A program made the translations under genes and the position numbers. Positions 17,280 through 26,830 of a stretch of DNA of 64,000 nt are shown in pieces. This stretch comes from Streptomyces sp. 3214.6 (GTDB lineage: Bacteria; Actinomycetota; Actinomycetes; Streptomycetales; Streptomycetaceae). How positions within the stretch are numbered: position 1 is the first letter of the stretch; every line of letters begins with the position of its first letter. The stretch is from positions 1,550,001 to 1,614,000 of the forward strand of contig NZ_LT670819.1 of the NCBI RefSeq assembly GCF_900129855.1, given 5' to 3'. Under the pieces are notes generated by a model, which was not told the origin of the DNA, did no database searches, and saw only the letters and a program-made list of their open reading frames with translations.

Positions 17280-18305
17280 TCAGTGCTGGTGCGTCTCGGG
17301 AGTCCTGTCCGTGTCGCCCGACTCCCCCGCCGCGCGCGGCTCATGCGGCTCGTGGGGCTCGTGCGGCTCGTACCCGGGGATCGTGCCGTCGGGCTTCTTC
17401 ACCAGGAACAGTCCGACCATGCCCATGTCGGAGTGGCTCTGCACATGGCAGTGGTACATCCACGCCCCGGCGCCCACCCCCTCCCCCGCGAGTACCTGGA
17501 AGCCGAAGGAGTCGGCCGGGCCCACGATCTTGTTGTCGATGACCTGGCTGGGGTCGTCGGGCCCGGTGAGCATGCCGGTGCGGTTGTCGGCCCATCGGTG
17601 ACCGTGCATATGGAAGGTGTGGTAGTACTCGCCGTGCGTGATCATCACGAACTCGACCCGGTCGCCCACCGTCGCCTCGAAGTCGGGGCCCTGGTGGCCC
17701 GAGTGGGCGGGCCTGTTGTTGATCGTCATGTCGTTGAAGACGATCGTGTGGGTCACGTCGGGCAGGACGTCACCCTTGCGCCGGACGATCACCGGCCCGT
17801 ACAGGCCCTTGCGGATGCCGCCCGTGCCGTGTTCCGTTCCGACGACGTGGTCGTGGTAGTGCCAGTAGCCCGCGCTGCCCGCCCGCCAGGTGCCGTCGGC
17901 GCGGCGGCCGGGGGCGTGGGTGCGCCAGGTGTAGGTGCGGGTGCCGCCGGGTTCGACGTCACTCCCGTTCAACTTCGTTCCGTCGCTGGACACTTCGTAG
18001 TCCAGCCCGTGGACGTGCAGACTCGCCGCCACATCCAGGGTGTTCTCGAACTCGATGTGGACGGTGTCGCCCTCGTTGAGTTCGATGAGCGGCCCCGGGA
18101 TGGTCGCCCTGCCCTTCTCGAAGCCGTAGCCGAACTGCCCGTCGGGCAGCTTCTCGGCGTACAGCTTGAGATGTCTGACCGCTCCCCCCGGCGGTGCGAG
18201 CGTCGCCGGCTGATCGGCGCTCACCGCCTCCGGGCCCAGGGACAACGATGTCGCGACGGCGGCGCCGCCCAGCAGCACCCGGCGGTTGAACCCTCGTCTG
18301 TCCAT
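17280..18305 (-). CDS. Two-domain small laccase (multicopper oxidase), Tat-exported
   Basis: The 341-residue oxidase couples one-electron oxidation of phenols or metals to O2 reduction outside the cell. A Tat signal is present ([23 protein letters not shown]). Copper motifs occur in order: HVHG, HYHDH, HMHGHRW and the trinuclear/T1 motif [12 protein letters not shown]. The protein has two cupredoxin domains, as in trimeric S. coelicolor SLAC (SCO6712). It ends in a His-rich repeat ([11 protein letters not shown], then ETHQH) that may bind extra metal. ATG 18305 follows GGGGAG. It is divergent from the ThuA-dehydrogenase gene. Confidence 0.93.
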   Translation of the reverse strand: MDRRGFNRRVLLGGAAVATSLSLGPEAVSADQPATLAPPGGAVRHLKLYAEKLPDGQFGYGFEKGRATIPGPLIELNEGDTVHIEFENTLDVAASLHVHGLDYEVSSDGTKLNGSDVEPGGTRTYTWRTHAPGRRADGTWRAGSAGYWHYHDHVVGTEHGTGGIRKGLYGPVIVRRKGDVLPDVTHTIVFNDMTINNRPAHSGHQGPDFEATVGDRVEFVMITHGEYYHTFHMHGHRWADNRTGMLTGPDDPSQVIDNKIVGPADSFGFQVLAGEGVGAGAWMYHCHVQSHSDMGMVGLFLVKKPDGTIPGYEPHEPHEPHEPRAAGESGDTDRTPETHQH

Positions 18306-18503
18306 GCCGAACTCCCCACCCTGGTACGGAATTTGCGACGATGAAGAAGGCATGCCTGTGATGAACCTGTGAGACGGTACCGGTCGTTCCGCTGTTTCTC
18401 CACACCCAGGACAAAGTTCGTGCCATTGCGGTCATAGGTATTGGCGAGTCATGCAAAGGGGTCTAGCTTCCTTGGCGCTGTCGCTGTGACCGAGGAGGTG
18501 CCC

Positions 18504-20981
18504 ATGCACTTACGAGGGTTGAGTACCAAAAGACGAATCCGAGTGACGACCGTGGCGTGCGGGACGCTCGTCGCCGGCCTGCTGTCCGCGCCCGCCGCGG
18601 ACGCGCGCCCGGCCCCGGATCCACCCCTGACAACGATGTCCGTGAAGTCGCCGCCGGGCGGCGCGAACGTACGTGTGCTGATCTTCCACGGGTCGGCCGC
18701 GGCCGGGGACGAGTCCCCGGTCGTGAACGCCGGGATCGAGGCCATCGAGCGGATCGGTCTGTCCGGACCGGCGGGCCAGCGGTTCGCGGTCGAGGCCACC
18801 GACGACGCCTCGGTGTTCACCGACGGTACGGAACTGGGCCGTTACAACGCGGTCGTGTTCCTGACCGGCGGCGGTGACGTCCTCGACCCGGAGCAGGAGG
18901 CGGGTCTGGAGGCCTATATGGAGGCCGGCGGCGGGTTCGTCGGCCTCCACGACGCGGCCCGCGCCGAGCCGTACTCGAACTGGTTCACCGGTCTGATCGG
19001 CGCCCGCCCGGCCGCGTCGAGTCCGACGGCCGTGCAGCGTGCGACCGTTGAGGTCGGTGACCGACGGCATCCGGCCACCAAGGAGCTGCCCCTGGAGTGG
19101 AAACGCCCGGACCTGTGGCCGAACTGGGTGAAGAACCCGTCCGGCGACGTGCACACCGTGGCCCGGGTGCGCGAGTCGACGTACCAGCCGGGCGCGAGCG
19201 CCAACGGCGCGGACCACGCCGTCAGTTGGTGCCGGGACTACGACGGCGGCCGCTCCTTCTACACGGGCATGGGCGGCACCGTGTCGTCGTACGACGAGGT
19301 CGACTTCCGTGCGCATCTGCGCGGCGCGCTGCTGTGGACGACCCGGCTGGTGCAGGCGGACTGCAAGGCGACCATCTCCGGGAACTACAAGGCGGAGCGG
19401 CTGACCCAGCCCAACCAGCCCGGGCGCAATGACCAGATCGGCGAACCGCACGGCCTGGTCACCGCGCCCGACGGCCGGGTCCTCTACATCGGGCGGGGCG
19501 GCGCCGACTCCTCCCAGCCCGTGATCACCGACTGGAACAATCCGAACGTCGGCAAGGGCAAGGGGCAGATCCACGTCTACGACCCGGCGACCAAGAAGGT
19601 CACCCTGGCCGGGGAGTTGACGGTTTTCGGCAACAAGGGCGGCGGCGACGAGCTCATCAAGGTCGAGGAAGGGCTCCTCGGCATCGAGCTCGACCCGCGG
19701 TTCGAGCAGAACGGCTGGGTGTACCTGCACTACACGCCCCATTCGGGCGTCAACCGTGAGACCCGGATGGCCGAGCGGCGCGTCTCCCGTTTCACGCTCG
19801 ACCCCGCCACGAACCGGCTCGACCTGAACAGCGAGAAGGTGCTGCTCAAGTGGCCGGTGCAGGTGCACAGTTGCTGTCACGCCGGGGGCGGGATGTCCTG
19901 GGACTCGAAGGGCAACCTGTACATCGCCACCGGTGACAACAACTCCAGTGGTTTCAGCGACGGTTACTCCGGAAACAACCCGCAACCGAACTTCAGGGGT
20001 GTTTCCTTCGCCGACGCGCGCCGCACCGCCGGAAACACCAACAACCTCAACGGCAAGATCCTGCGCATTCACCCGGAGGCCGACGGCACGTACACGCTTC
20101 CGGCGGGGAACCTCTTCACGGGCCGGGAGACCGCCGAGGGCGGCGGCAAGACGCGCGGCGAGATCTATGTGATGGGCGTCCGCAACCCCGCGCGGATCTT
20201 CGTCGACCGCACGACCGACATCCTGTACGCGGGCTGGGTCGGTCCGGACGCGAGCGACCCGTCGACGACGTGGGGGCCGGCGAAGTACGACACGTTCGCC
20301 GTCATCACCCAGGCGGGCAACCGGGGTTGGCCGTACTGCATGGGCAACAAGCAGCCCTACCGGGACCGCAACCTGCCCGATCCCTCGCAGCCGCTGGGCT
20401 GGTACGACTGCGACCACCCGAAGAACGAGTCGCCGAACAACGACGGCCTGGTCAACCTGCCGCCGGTCACCGGGAACAACATCTGGTACTCGCCCCAGGG
20501 CGGCGCACCCGACTACCCGCGCGACGCGAGCGGCGTCCCCTCGTACCGCAAGGACCAGGCGACCTACCGGCTGCCATGGCTCAAGGGCGGCGGGCAGGCC
20601 GCGATGAACGGCCCCGTCTACCGTTACGACGTCACGAGCGCGAGTGCGGCCAAATGGCCCGCGTACTGGGACGGCAAGTGGTTCGTCGGCGACTTCTACG
20701 ACGCCGACCAGCCGCGCAACGCGGTGGTCATGGACCCGAAGACGCAAGGGTCGGGCGGTCTGCCGGTGCACTCGGAGTCACTGAAGAAGATCGTGCCCGT
20801 CGGCAACGACGGCATCAAGAACCTCATGGACTGGAAGTTCGGTCCGGACGGCGCCCTGTATGTCCTCGACTACGGCCGCGGCTTCTTCACCTCGGACGCC
20901 AAGTCGGCGCTGTGGCGGGTCACTTACACCGGAGGCGGTCCGACGCCGGCCGTCCACGAGCTGGCGAGGGGGGCGCAGTGA
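18504..20981 (+). CDS. Secreted ThuA domain-sugar dehydrogenase (PQQ/GSDH-type propeller) fusion
   Basis: The 825-residue exported protein has a signal peptide (cleavage after SAPAADA). A ThuA-like glutamine-amidotransferase-fold domain spans about 55-290, with GGGFVGLHDAARAE around 144-155. A glucose/sorbosone dehydrogenase propeller spans about 320-815 (GLVTAPDGRVLYIGRGG, LGIELDPRFEQNGWVYLHYTP, HSCCHAGGGMSWDSKGNLYIATGDN). ThuA proteins take part in keto-disaccharide metabolism; the propeller family uses PQQ or is catalytically unknown. ATG 18504 follows GAGGAGG. The next gene overlaps by 4 nt, so the two are translationally coupled. Confidence 0.88.
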   Translation: MHLRGLSTKRRIRVTTVACGTLVAGLLSAPAADARPAPDPPLTTMSVKSPPGGANVRVLIFHGSAAAGDESPVVNAGIEAIERIGLSGPAGQRFAVEATDDASVFTDGTELGRYNAVVFLTGGGDVLDPEQEAGLEAYMEAGGGFVGLHDAARAEPYSNWFTGLIGARPAASSPTAVQRATVEVGDRRHPATKELPLEWKRPDLWPNWVKNPSGDVHTVARVRESTYQPGASANGADHAVSWCRDYDGGRSFYTGMGGTVSSYDEVDFRAHLRGALLWTTRLVQADCKATISGNYKAERLTQPNQPGRNDQIGEPHGLVTAPDGRVLYIGRGGADSSQPVITDWNNPNVGKGKGQIHVYDPATKKVTLAGELTVFGNKGGGDELIKVEEGLLGIELDPRFEQNGWVYLHYTPHSGVNRETRMAERRVSRFTLDPATNRLDLNSEKVLLKWPVQVHSCCHAGGGMSWDSKGNLYIATGDNNSSGFSDGYSGNNPQPNFRGVSFADARRTAGNTNNLNGKILRIHPEADGTYTLPAGNLFTGRETAEGGGKTRGEIYVMGVRNPARIFVDRTTDILYAGWVGPDASDPSTTWGPAKYDTFAVITQAGNRGWPYCMGNKQPYRDRNLPDPSQPLGWYDCDHPKNESPNNDGLVNLPPVTGNNIWYSPQGGAPDYPRDASGVPSYRKDQATYRLPWLKGGGQAAMNGPVYRYDVTSASAAKWPAYWDGKWFVGDFYDADQPRNAVVMDPKTQGSGGLPVHSESLKKIVPVGNDGIKNLMDWKFGPDGALYVLDYGRGFFTSDAKSALWRVTYTGGGPTPAVHELARGAQ

Positions 20982-23209
20982 CACGGCGAGCACGGCGAAC
21001 ACGGCGAACACGGCAACGTAGAATCTGGCCGGTCCTGTTGGCGGCCGTACTGATGATGCTCGGACTGCAGGCGGCGCCGACGACGGCGGCGGCGGCGGCA
21101 CAGTCCGAACCGGCGGCTGCCGCCCAGGTGCTCACCTGGACCGCGGGCGACGGCATCACCGCGTACGTGTCGGCGCCGACCACGGCGGTGGCGGGTCAGG
21201 CGACCATCGTCTTCGAGAACAGCGCGGCCACCGGCAACACCACCGGCATGCCCCACACGTTGACGTTCGTCACCAGCGATCCCGAGTTCAACAACGACGT
21301 CACGCTGAACATCCTGGCCAACCCGAACGACGACATGGGCGGCCGCCACACCGCCGAGGTCACCCTGACCCCGGGCCGCTACTTCTACCACTGCACGATC
21401 CCCGGCCACGGCCAGATGCAGGGCATCCTCGTGGTCACCGAGGGCGGCGGCGAGGACACGACCGCGCCCGAGACGGCGGCACAGGTCACCGGCACACAGA
21501 ACGCGCAGGGCGAGTACGTCGGCTCTGCGAGTGTCGCGATCGGCGCGACGGACGACGGCGGGTCCGGGGTCGACAGCATTCAGTACGCCGTCGACGATCT
21601 GGCCGGCTGGATCCCGTACACCGCCCCGGTCGTCGTCGACCAGGTCGGCGCCCACCGGGTCCGCTACCGGGCGTTCGACAAGGCGGGCAACGTCTCGGCC
21701 GAGAAGAGCGTCGCGTTCACGGTCGTCGCCCGGCCCTCCGACGACACGGCGCCACCGGACACCTCCGCGACGGTGACCGGTGAGCAGAACGCCGACGGGA
21801 CGTACGTCGACATGGCGACCGTCACCGTGTCCGCCTCCGACACCGGTTCCGGGGTCAACACCATCGAGTACGCGGTGAACTCCGGTGCCTGGCAGCGCTA
21901 TACGGCGCCCGTGATGGTGCACCAGACGGGCGCCCACACGGTGCGCTACCGGGCCACCGACAAGGCGGGCAACGTGTCCGCCGAGAGGGACGTCCGGTTC
22001 ACGGTGGTCGCGGCGACCCCGCAGGACACCACGCCCCCGGTGACCGGCGTGACCGTCGACGGCACGAAGAACTCCGACGGGGCGTATGTCGGCAACGCCA
22101 AGGTGACCGTGAGCGCGACGGACGCGGGCGGCTCGGGTGTCGACCGGATCGAGTATTCGCTCGACAGCGGACCGTACCTCGCCTACGGCACACCGGTGAC
22201 CGTCGACCGGGCCGGTCCGCACACCCTCGCCTACCGGGCCATCGACAAAGCCGGCAACACCTCCACCGCGCGCACGGTGACCTTCACGGTGGTGTCCAGT
22301 CACGTCCCGGCCCCCAACTGCCCCGAGTACGACGAGCGGTTGACGGTCATCGTCGGCACGGTCGACTCCGGGGTGCCGAACCGGCTGACCGACAGCCGGT
22401 GCCGCATCAACGAGTTGATCGAGGACGAGAAGGAGTGGACGTCCCACGCGCTGTTCCTCAAGCACGTGAAGACGGTCCTGGACAAACTGTTCGCCGACGG
22501 GGTCGTCGACGGCCGCGAGTACGACGCGATCCAACAGGCGGCCCGCGAGTCCGGGATCGGCACGCCCGGCCAAACCGAGGGCTACCGCACCATCCTCGAC
22601 GGAACCGCGGAGTCTTTCTCGCGATGGCAGCAGGTGGGCGGCGGTTCGTTCGCGCTGAACGCCGACGGGTCGATCACCTCCGGCACGACGCGGGACGGAC
22701 TCGGCATGCTGTGGTTCCCGCAGCGCAAGTACGGCGACTTCTCGCTGAAGCTGCAGTGGCGCGACGACGCGCCCGGCACGGGCAACGCCAACTCCGGTGT
22801 GTTCGTGCGCTTCCCGTGGGTCCATGACCACCCCGAGGAGCCGCGGCCGGAGTGGGTCGCCATCAAGTACGGCCACGAGGTGCAGGTGTTCGACCGGCCC
22901 GACGGCGACATGTACAAGACGGGCTCGGTGTACGGCTTCGACCGGGTGGGACTCGCCGGGGCCGGCGTCACGCAGAAGGGCACCTGGAACGACTACGAGA
23001 TCCGGGTGGTCGACCAGCACTACTCGGTATTCCGCAACGGCGTGCTCATCAACGAGTTCGACAACATCGGCGGCCAGGAGTTCTCCCCGCCCCGCTCGGA
23101 CGACCCGGGCACGGACGGGCGGCGGTTCGCGTCCGGCTACATCGGGCTCCAGGTGCACAGCACGACGGACGTCGTCTCCTACCGGGACGTCCGGATCAAG
23201 GAGTTGTAG
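20978..23209 (+). CDS. Secreted cupredoxin - Ig-like repeats - 3-keto-disaccharide hydrolase (DUF1080) protein
   Basis: This 743-residue exported protein starts at GTG 20978, overlapping the previous stop. The very basic n-region comes from a 9-nt microrepeat. A type I copper domain spans about 50-155, with ligands His93, Cys139, His144 and Met147 (MPHT; YHCTIPGHGQM). Three Ig-like repeats follow, each with DxTxP...YxAxDKAGNxS (about 160-440). A DUF1080/3-keto-disaccharide hydrolase lectin-like domain ends the protein (about 530-743, NANSGVFVRFPW). Family knowledge says DUF1080 enzymes cleave 3-keto-glycosides. With the upstream dehydrogenase this suggests oxidise-then-cleave sugar processing. 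Confidence 0.88.
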   Translation: MTRRARRTRRTRQRRIWPVLLAAVLMMLGLQAAPTTAAAAAQSEPAAAAQVLTWTAGDGITAYVSAPTTAVAGQATIVFENSAATGNTTGMPHTLTFVTSDPEFNNDVTLNILANPNDDMGGRHTAEVTLTPGRYFYHCTIPGHGQMQGILVVTEGGGEDTTAPETAAQVTGTQNAQGEYVGSASVAIGATDDGGSGVDSIQYAVDDLAGWIPYTAPVVVDQVGAHRVRYRAFDKAGNVSAEKSVAFTVVARPSDDTAPPDTSATVTGEQNADGTYVDMATVTVSASDTGSGVNTIEYAVNSGAWQRYTAPVMVHQTGAHTVRYRATDKAGNVSAERDVRFTVVAATPQDTTPPVTGVTVDGTKNSDGAYVGNAKVTVSATDAGGSGVDRIEYSLDSGPYLAYGTPVTVDRAGPHTLAYRAIDKAGNTSTARTVTFTVVSSHVPAPNCPEYDERLTVIVGTVDSGVPNRLTDSRCRINELIEDEKEWTSHALFLKHVKTVLDKLFADGVVDGREYDAIQQAARESGIGTPGQTEGYRTILDGTAESFSRWQQVGGGSFALNADGSITSGTTRDGLGMLWFPQRKYGDFSLKLQWRDDAPGTGNANSGVFVRFPWVHDHPEEPRPEWVAIKYGHEVQVFDRPDGDMYKTGSVYGFDRVGLAGAGVTQKGTWNDYEIRVVDQHYSVFRNGVLINEFDNIGGQEFSPPRSDDPGTDGRRFASGYIGLQVHSTTDVVSYRDVRIKEL

Positions 23210-24263
23210 CGTCCGGAGGAGGCGCCTCGGCCTCGGCCGGGGACGCCTCCTTCTTCGCCCGGCTCGGCTGCACCCGCTTCGGCTCCCCCGGCATCTTCGG
23301 GTACTCCGGCGGATACGGCAGATCGCCCAGCCCGTGGTCGTGTTCGTCACGGCGGGCGAGTTCGAGCAGGGCCTCCAGCGAGAAGCGGTGATCGTCCATG
23401 TCCGTGTGCACGTCGCCGAGTTCGGCGAAGCGCGCGGGCATGGTCGCGATGTCGAAGTCCCGCGGGTGCGCGATCCCGACCTCGTCCCAGCTCAGGGGCG
23501 CCGACACAGGGGCGTGCGGGAGGGGTCGCACGGAATAGGCGGAGGCGATCGTGCGGTCCCTGGCCGTCTGGTTGTAGTCCACGAAGATGCGTTCGCCGCG
23601 CTCCTCCTTCCACCACTTGATGGTCACGTGGTCCGGCATCCGCCGTTCCAGCTCCCGGCCCACGGCGATGGCGGCGCGCCGGACCTGGGTGAAGGTCCAT
23701 CTCGGCTCGATCGGCACGAAGACATGCAGGCCGCGGCCGCCGGAGGTCTTGGGAAAACCGCGCAGGCCGCCGAACTCGTCGAGAACGGCGCGCAGTTCGT
23801 GGGCGGCGCGGACGGCGTCGTCGAAGTCGGTGCCGGGCTGCGGGTCGAGGTCGATGCGCAGCTCGTCGGGGTGGTCGACGTCGGTGCGGCGGACGGGCCA
23901 GGGGTGGAAGGTGAGGGTGCCGTACTGGGCCGCCCACAGGACGGCCGCCTCCTCCGTCGGGCACATCTCGTCGGCGCTGCGCCCGCTCGGGAAGGTGATG
24001 TGGGCGGTCGGGATCCAGTCGGGCATGTTCTTCGGCGCCCGCTTCTGGAAGAAGGACTCGCCGGTCACACCCTCCGGGTAGCGCTCCAGGGTGGTGGGGC
24101 GGTTGCGCAGGGCGCCCAGGATGCCGGGGGCGACCGCCTGGTAGTAGCGGGCGAGGTCCAGCTTGGTGAAGCCGCGCTCCGGGAAGAACACCTTGTCCGG
24201 ACTGGACAGCCGTACTGTCCGCCCGGCCACTTCCAGCTCCACCGCATCGCCCATGCGAGCCAC
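23196..24263 (-). CDS. LigD-type polymerase/primase (non-homologous end joining)
   Basis: The 355-residue protein is a stand-alone archaeo-eukaryotic primase-like polymerase as found in bacterial LigD. Motifs include SSPDKVFFPERGFTKLDLARYY, the metal pair in LRIDLDPQPG, GFPKTSGGRGLHVFVP and the C-terminal VDYNQTARDRTIASAYSVRP. It fills or extends ends for repair. I choose GTG 24263, with GGAGG 10 nt upstream; ATG 24272 and ATG 24254 are alternatives. It is divergent from the LigC-type ligase and overlaps the cupredoxin gene end by 14 nt. The tail is Lys/Pro/Ala-rich and disordered. Confidence 0.92.
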   Translation of the reverse strand: MARMGDAVELEVAGRTVRLSSPDKVFFPERGFTKLDLARYYQAVAPGILGALRNRPTTLERYPEGVTGESFFQKRAPKNMPDWIPTAHITFPSGRSADEMCPTEEAAVLWAAQYGTLTFHPWPVRRTDVDHPDELRIDLDPQPGTDFDDAVRAAHELRAVLDEFGGLRGFPKTSGGRGLHVFVPIEPRWTFTQVRRAAIAVGRELERRMPDHVTIKWWKEERGERIFVDYNQTARDRTIASAYSVRPLPHAPVSAPLSWDEVGIAHPRDFDIATMPARFAELGDVHTDMDDHRFSLEALLELARRDEHDHGLGDLPYPPEYPKMPGEPKRVQPSRAKKEASPAEAEAPPPDATTP

Positions 24264-24375
24264 GGTAGACATACCTCCGAGACCTCGCATCAGCTCGGAT
24301 CGGCTTGCCTCGGCCATCGGGCGGCATCGGGTCGCACACCGGGCGCCGCACGCGAGAGGCGCGCAGAATCGGAGC

Positions 24376-25452
24376 ATGGATCTGCCGGTGATGCCACCCG
24401 TGAAGCCGATGCTCGCCAAGTCGGTGACGGCGATTCCGCCGGGCATGCAGTACGAGGCGAAGTGGGACGGCTTCCGGGCGATCGCGTTCCGCGACGGGGA
24501 CGAGGTCGAGCTGGGCAGCCGTACCGGGAAACCGCTTACCAGGTATTTCCCCGAGCTGGTGGAGGCGCTGCGGGAGCGGGTGCCGGAGCGCTGTGTGCTG
24601 GACGGGGAGATCGTGATCGCGCGGGAGGGCCGACTCGACTTCGACGCGCTCACGGAGCGCATCCACCCGGCGGACTCCCGGGTGCGCACGCTGGCCGAGC
24701 GGACCCCGGCGTCCTTCGTCGCGTTCGACCTTCTGGCGCTGGCCGACAAGGCGCTGCTCGACGTGCCCCTGAGCGACCGGCGGGACCTGCTGACCAGGGC
24801 GCTGGCCGGGGTCACCCCACCCGTGCACGTGGCGCCGGCGACGACCGACGTCGAGGTGGCCCGGCAGTGGTTCGAGGAGTACGAGGGCGCGGGCCTGGAC
24901 GGCGTGATCGCGAAACCGCTCACCCTGCGTTACCTCCAGGACGAGCGTGCCATGTTCAAGGTCAAGCACGAGCGCACCGCGGACGTCGTGGTCGCCGGAT
25001 ACCGCTTCCACAAGAGCGGGCCGATCGTGGGCTCGCTGCTGTTGGGCCTGTACGACGACCGGGGCGCGCTGCAGCACGTGGGCGTGTCCGCCGCGTTCCC
25101 GATGAAACGCCGGGCGGAGCTGGTCGAGGAGCTGGAGCCGCTGCGCATGGAGGACGCGGCGGGCCATCCGTGGGCGGCCTGGTCGCAGGAGGCCGCGCAC
25201 GAGACGGCCCGGCTGCCGGGGGCGCCGAGCCGCTGGTCGGGCAAGAAGGACCTGTCCTGGGTGCCGCTGCGGCCCGAACGGGTGGCCGAGGTGGCGTACG
25301 ACCACATGGAGAACGGGGCACGGTTCCGGCACACGGCCCGCTTCCGTCGCTGGCGTCCGGACCGCACCCCGCAGAGTTGCACGTACGCGCAGTTGGAGGA
25401 ACCGGTGCGCTACGACCTGTCGGAAATCCTGGGGCCGCCGCCGAAGAGCTGA
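24376..25452 (+). CDS. ligC: ATP-dependent DNA ligase, LigC type
   Basis: The 358-residue ligase seals nicks with ATP. The adenylated Lys is in EAKWDGFRAI (motif I, about residue 30). Then come LGSRTGKPLTRYFPEL, LDGEIV (motif III), GLDGVIAKPL (motif IV) and the motif V pattern MFKVKHERTADVVV, followed by an OB-fold. The opening MDLPVMPPVKPMLAK strongly resembles mycobacterial LigC. ATG 24376 follows GGAG closely. Paired divergently with a polymerase, it likely serves end joining or base excision repair; a Ku gene is not in the window. Confidence 0.92.
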   Translation: MDLPVMPPVKPMLAKSVTAIPPGMQYEAKWDGFRAIAFRDGDEVELGSRTGKPLTRYFPELVEALRERVPERCVLDGEIVIAREGRLDFDALTERIHPADSRVRTLAERTPASFVAFDLLALADKALLDVPLSDRRDLLTRALAGVTPPVHVAPATTDVEVARQWFEEYEGAGLDGVIAKPLTLRYLQDERAMFKVKHERTADVVVAGYRFHKSGPIVGSLLLGLYDDRGALQHVGVSAAFPMKRRAELVEELEPLRMEDAAGHPWAAWSQEAAHETARLPGAPSRWSGKKDLSWVPLRPERVAEVAYDHMENGARFRHTARFRRWRPDRTPQSCTYAQLEEPVRYDLSEILGPPPKS

Positions 25453-25462
25453 GCCGAGCGGC

Positions 25463-26653
25463 TCACGGCGTCATCAGGACCTTCACCGCGCCGTCCTGCT
25501 TGCGCTGGAACATCTCGTACGCGTGCGGGGCGTCCTCGAGCGGCAGGCGGTGGGTGGCGAAGTCGTCGACGCCGAGGGGGTCCTCGTCGGTGAGGTACGG
25601 CAGGATGTCGTCGCTCCAGCGGCGCACATTGGCCTGGCCCATGCGGATCTGGAGCTGCTTGTCGAACAGGGTGAGCATCGGCAGCGGGTCGGCCGTGCCG
25701 CCGTAGACGCCGACCAGGGAGAGGGTCCCGCCGCGACGCACCAGCTCGATGGCGGTGTGCAGGGCGGCCAGGCGGTCGACGCTGAAGCGTTCCGCAAGCG
25801 GTCCGCTCAGTTTCCGCGGCAGCAGGGCGGAGGCGTTCTGGATCATGCGAGCGGCCGCGCTGCCGTGCGCCTCGGTGCCGACGGCGTCGATCACGGCGTC
25901 GGGGCCGCGGCCGTCGGTCTCGTCGCGGATCGCGGTGACCAGTTCCTTCTCGCTGTCGAAGCTCCTCAGGTCGTACGTCTCGATGCCCCGCGCGCGGGCC
26001 CGGCGCAGCCGGTCGCCCACCAGGTCGATGCCGAAGACCCGGCCCGCGCCGCGCACCTGGGCAACCCGGCAGGCCATGTCGCCGATGGGGCCGAGGCCGA
26101 ACACGGCGACGCTGCCGCCCTGCGGGACGTCCGCGTAGGCGACCGCCTGCCAGGCGGTGGGCAGGACGTCGGAGAGGTAGACGTAACGGTCGTCGGGCGG
26201 CCCCTCCGGCACCTTGATGGGCCCGAACTGGGCCTGTGGCACGCGCAGATACTCGGCCTGGGCGCCGGGCACCGCGCCGTAGAGGCGGGTATAGCCGAAC
26301 AGGGCGGCGCCCATGCCCTCGCCGGTGACCTGGGTGGTCTCGCACTGGGTGGGCAGCGCGTTCAGACACATCCAGCAGTTGCCGCAGGCGATCTGGAACG
26401 GCACCACCACCCGGTCGCCGGCCTTGAGGTCGGGCACCCCGGCGCCGACCGCCTCGACGATGCCCAAGGGCTCGTGGCCGAGGATGTCGCCCGGGGTCAT
26501 GAACGGGGTGAGCACCTCGTACAGGTGCAGATCGGAGCCGCACAGGCCGCTGGACGTGATGCGGATGACGGCGTCCGTCGGCTCCTGGATCGTCGGGTCG
26601 GGCACGGTGTCCACCCGTACGTCGCGCTTGCCCTGCCAGGTCACTGCCCTCAT
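25463..26653 (-). CDS. Zinc-dependent alcohol dehydrogenase (formaldehyde/threonine dehydrogenase-like)
   Basis: The 396-residue enzyme is a medium-chain dehydrogenase oxidising an alcohol or hemithioacetal with NAD(P). Catalytic zinc ligands are in SSGLCGSDLHLYE and LGHEPLGIVEAVG; structural zinc Cys are in ACGNCWMCLNALPTQC. The coenzyme site is VFGLGPIGDMACRVAQ, followed by FGIDLV. The extra length matches the glutathione-independent formaldehyde dehydrogenase subgroup; the substrate is not known. ATG 26653 lies about 12 nt after GGAGGG. It is convergent with the ligase gene with only 10 nt between stops. Confidence 0.88.
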   Translation of the reverse strand: MRAVTWQGKRDVRVDTVPDPTIQEPTDAVIRITSSGLCGSDLHLYEVLTPFMTPGDILGHEPLGIVEAVGAGVPDLKAGDRVVVPFQIACGNCWMCLNALPTQCETTQVTGEGMGAALFGYTRLYGAVPGAQAEYLRVPQAQFGPIKVPEGPPDDRYVYLSDVLPTAWQAVAYADVPQGGSVAVFGLGPIGDMACRVAQVRGAGRVFGIDLVGDRLRRARARGIETYDLRSFDSEKELVTAIRDETDGRGPDAVIDAVGTEAHGSAAARMIQNASALLPRKLSGPLAERFSVDRLAALHTAIELVRRGGTLSLVGVYGGTADPLPMLTLFDKQLQIRMGQANVRRWSDDILPYLTDEDPLGVDDFATHRLPLEDAPHAYEMFQRKQDGAVKVLMTP

Positions 26654-26830
26654 CGTGCCGCGCTCCCTCCGCCGACCGGTCCGTCCCGGCGGGTCCGGGG
26701 GCCCCGGGTCCTGGCTGCGGCCCGGGTACCCGCGCGCCCGGTCCCGAACCGCCGTGGCGGCCGGTCACGGTCACGGATGGCCACTGTCGAACGGATGAGC
26801 GCACAATCAAGTCACGGAACTGGGGTGCCC

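Noticed and set aside
20924..23350. Open frames of hundreds of codons antisense to the cupredoxin, LigC, pca and other genes
   Set aside because: High-GC codon bias keeps the opposite strand open. These frames are Arg/Gly/Ala-rich, lack ribosome sites and show no domain, while the sense frames have clear motifs.
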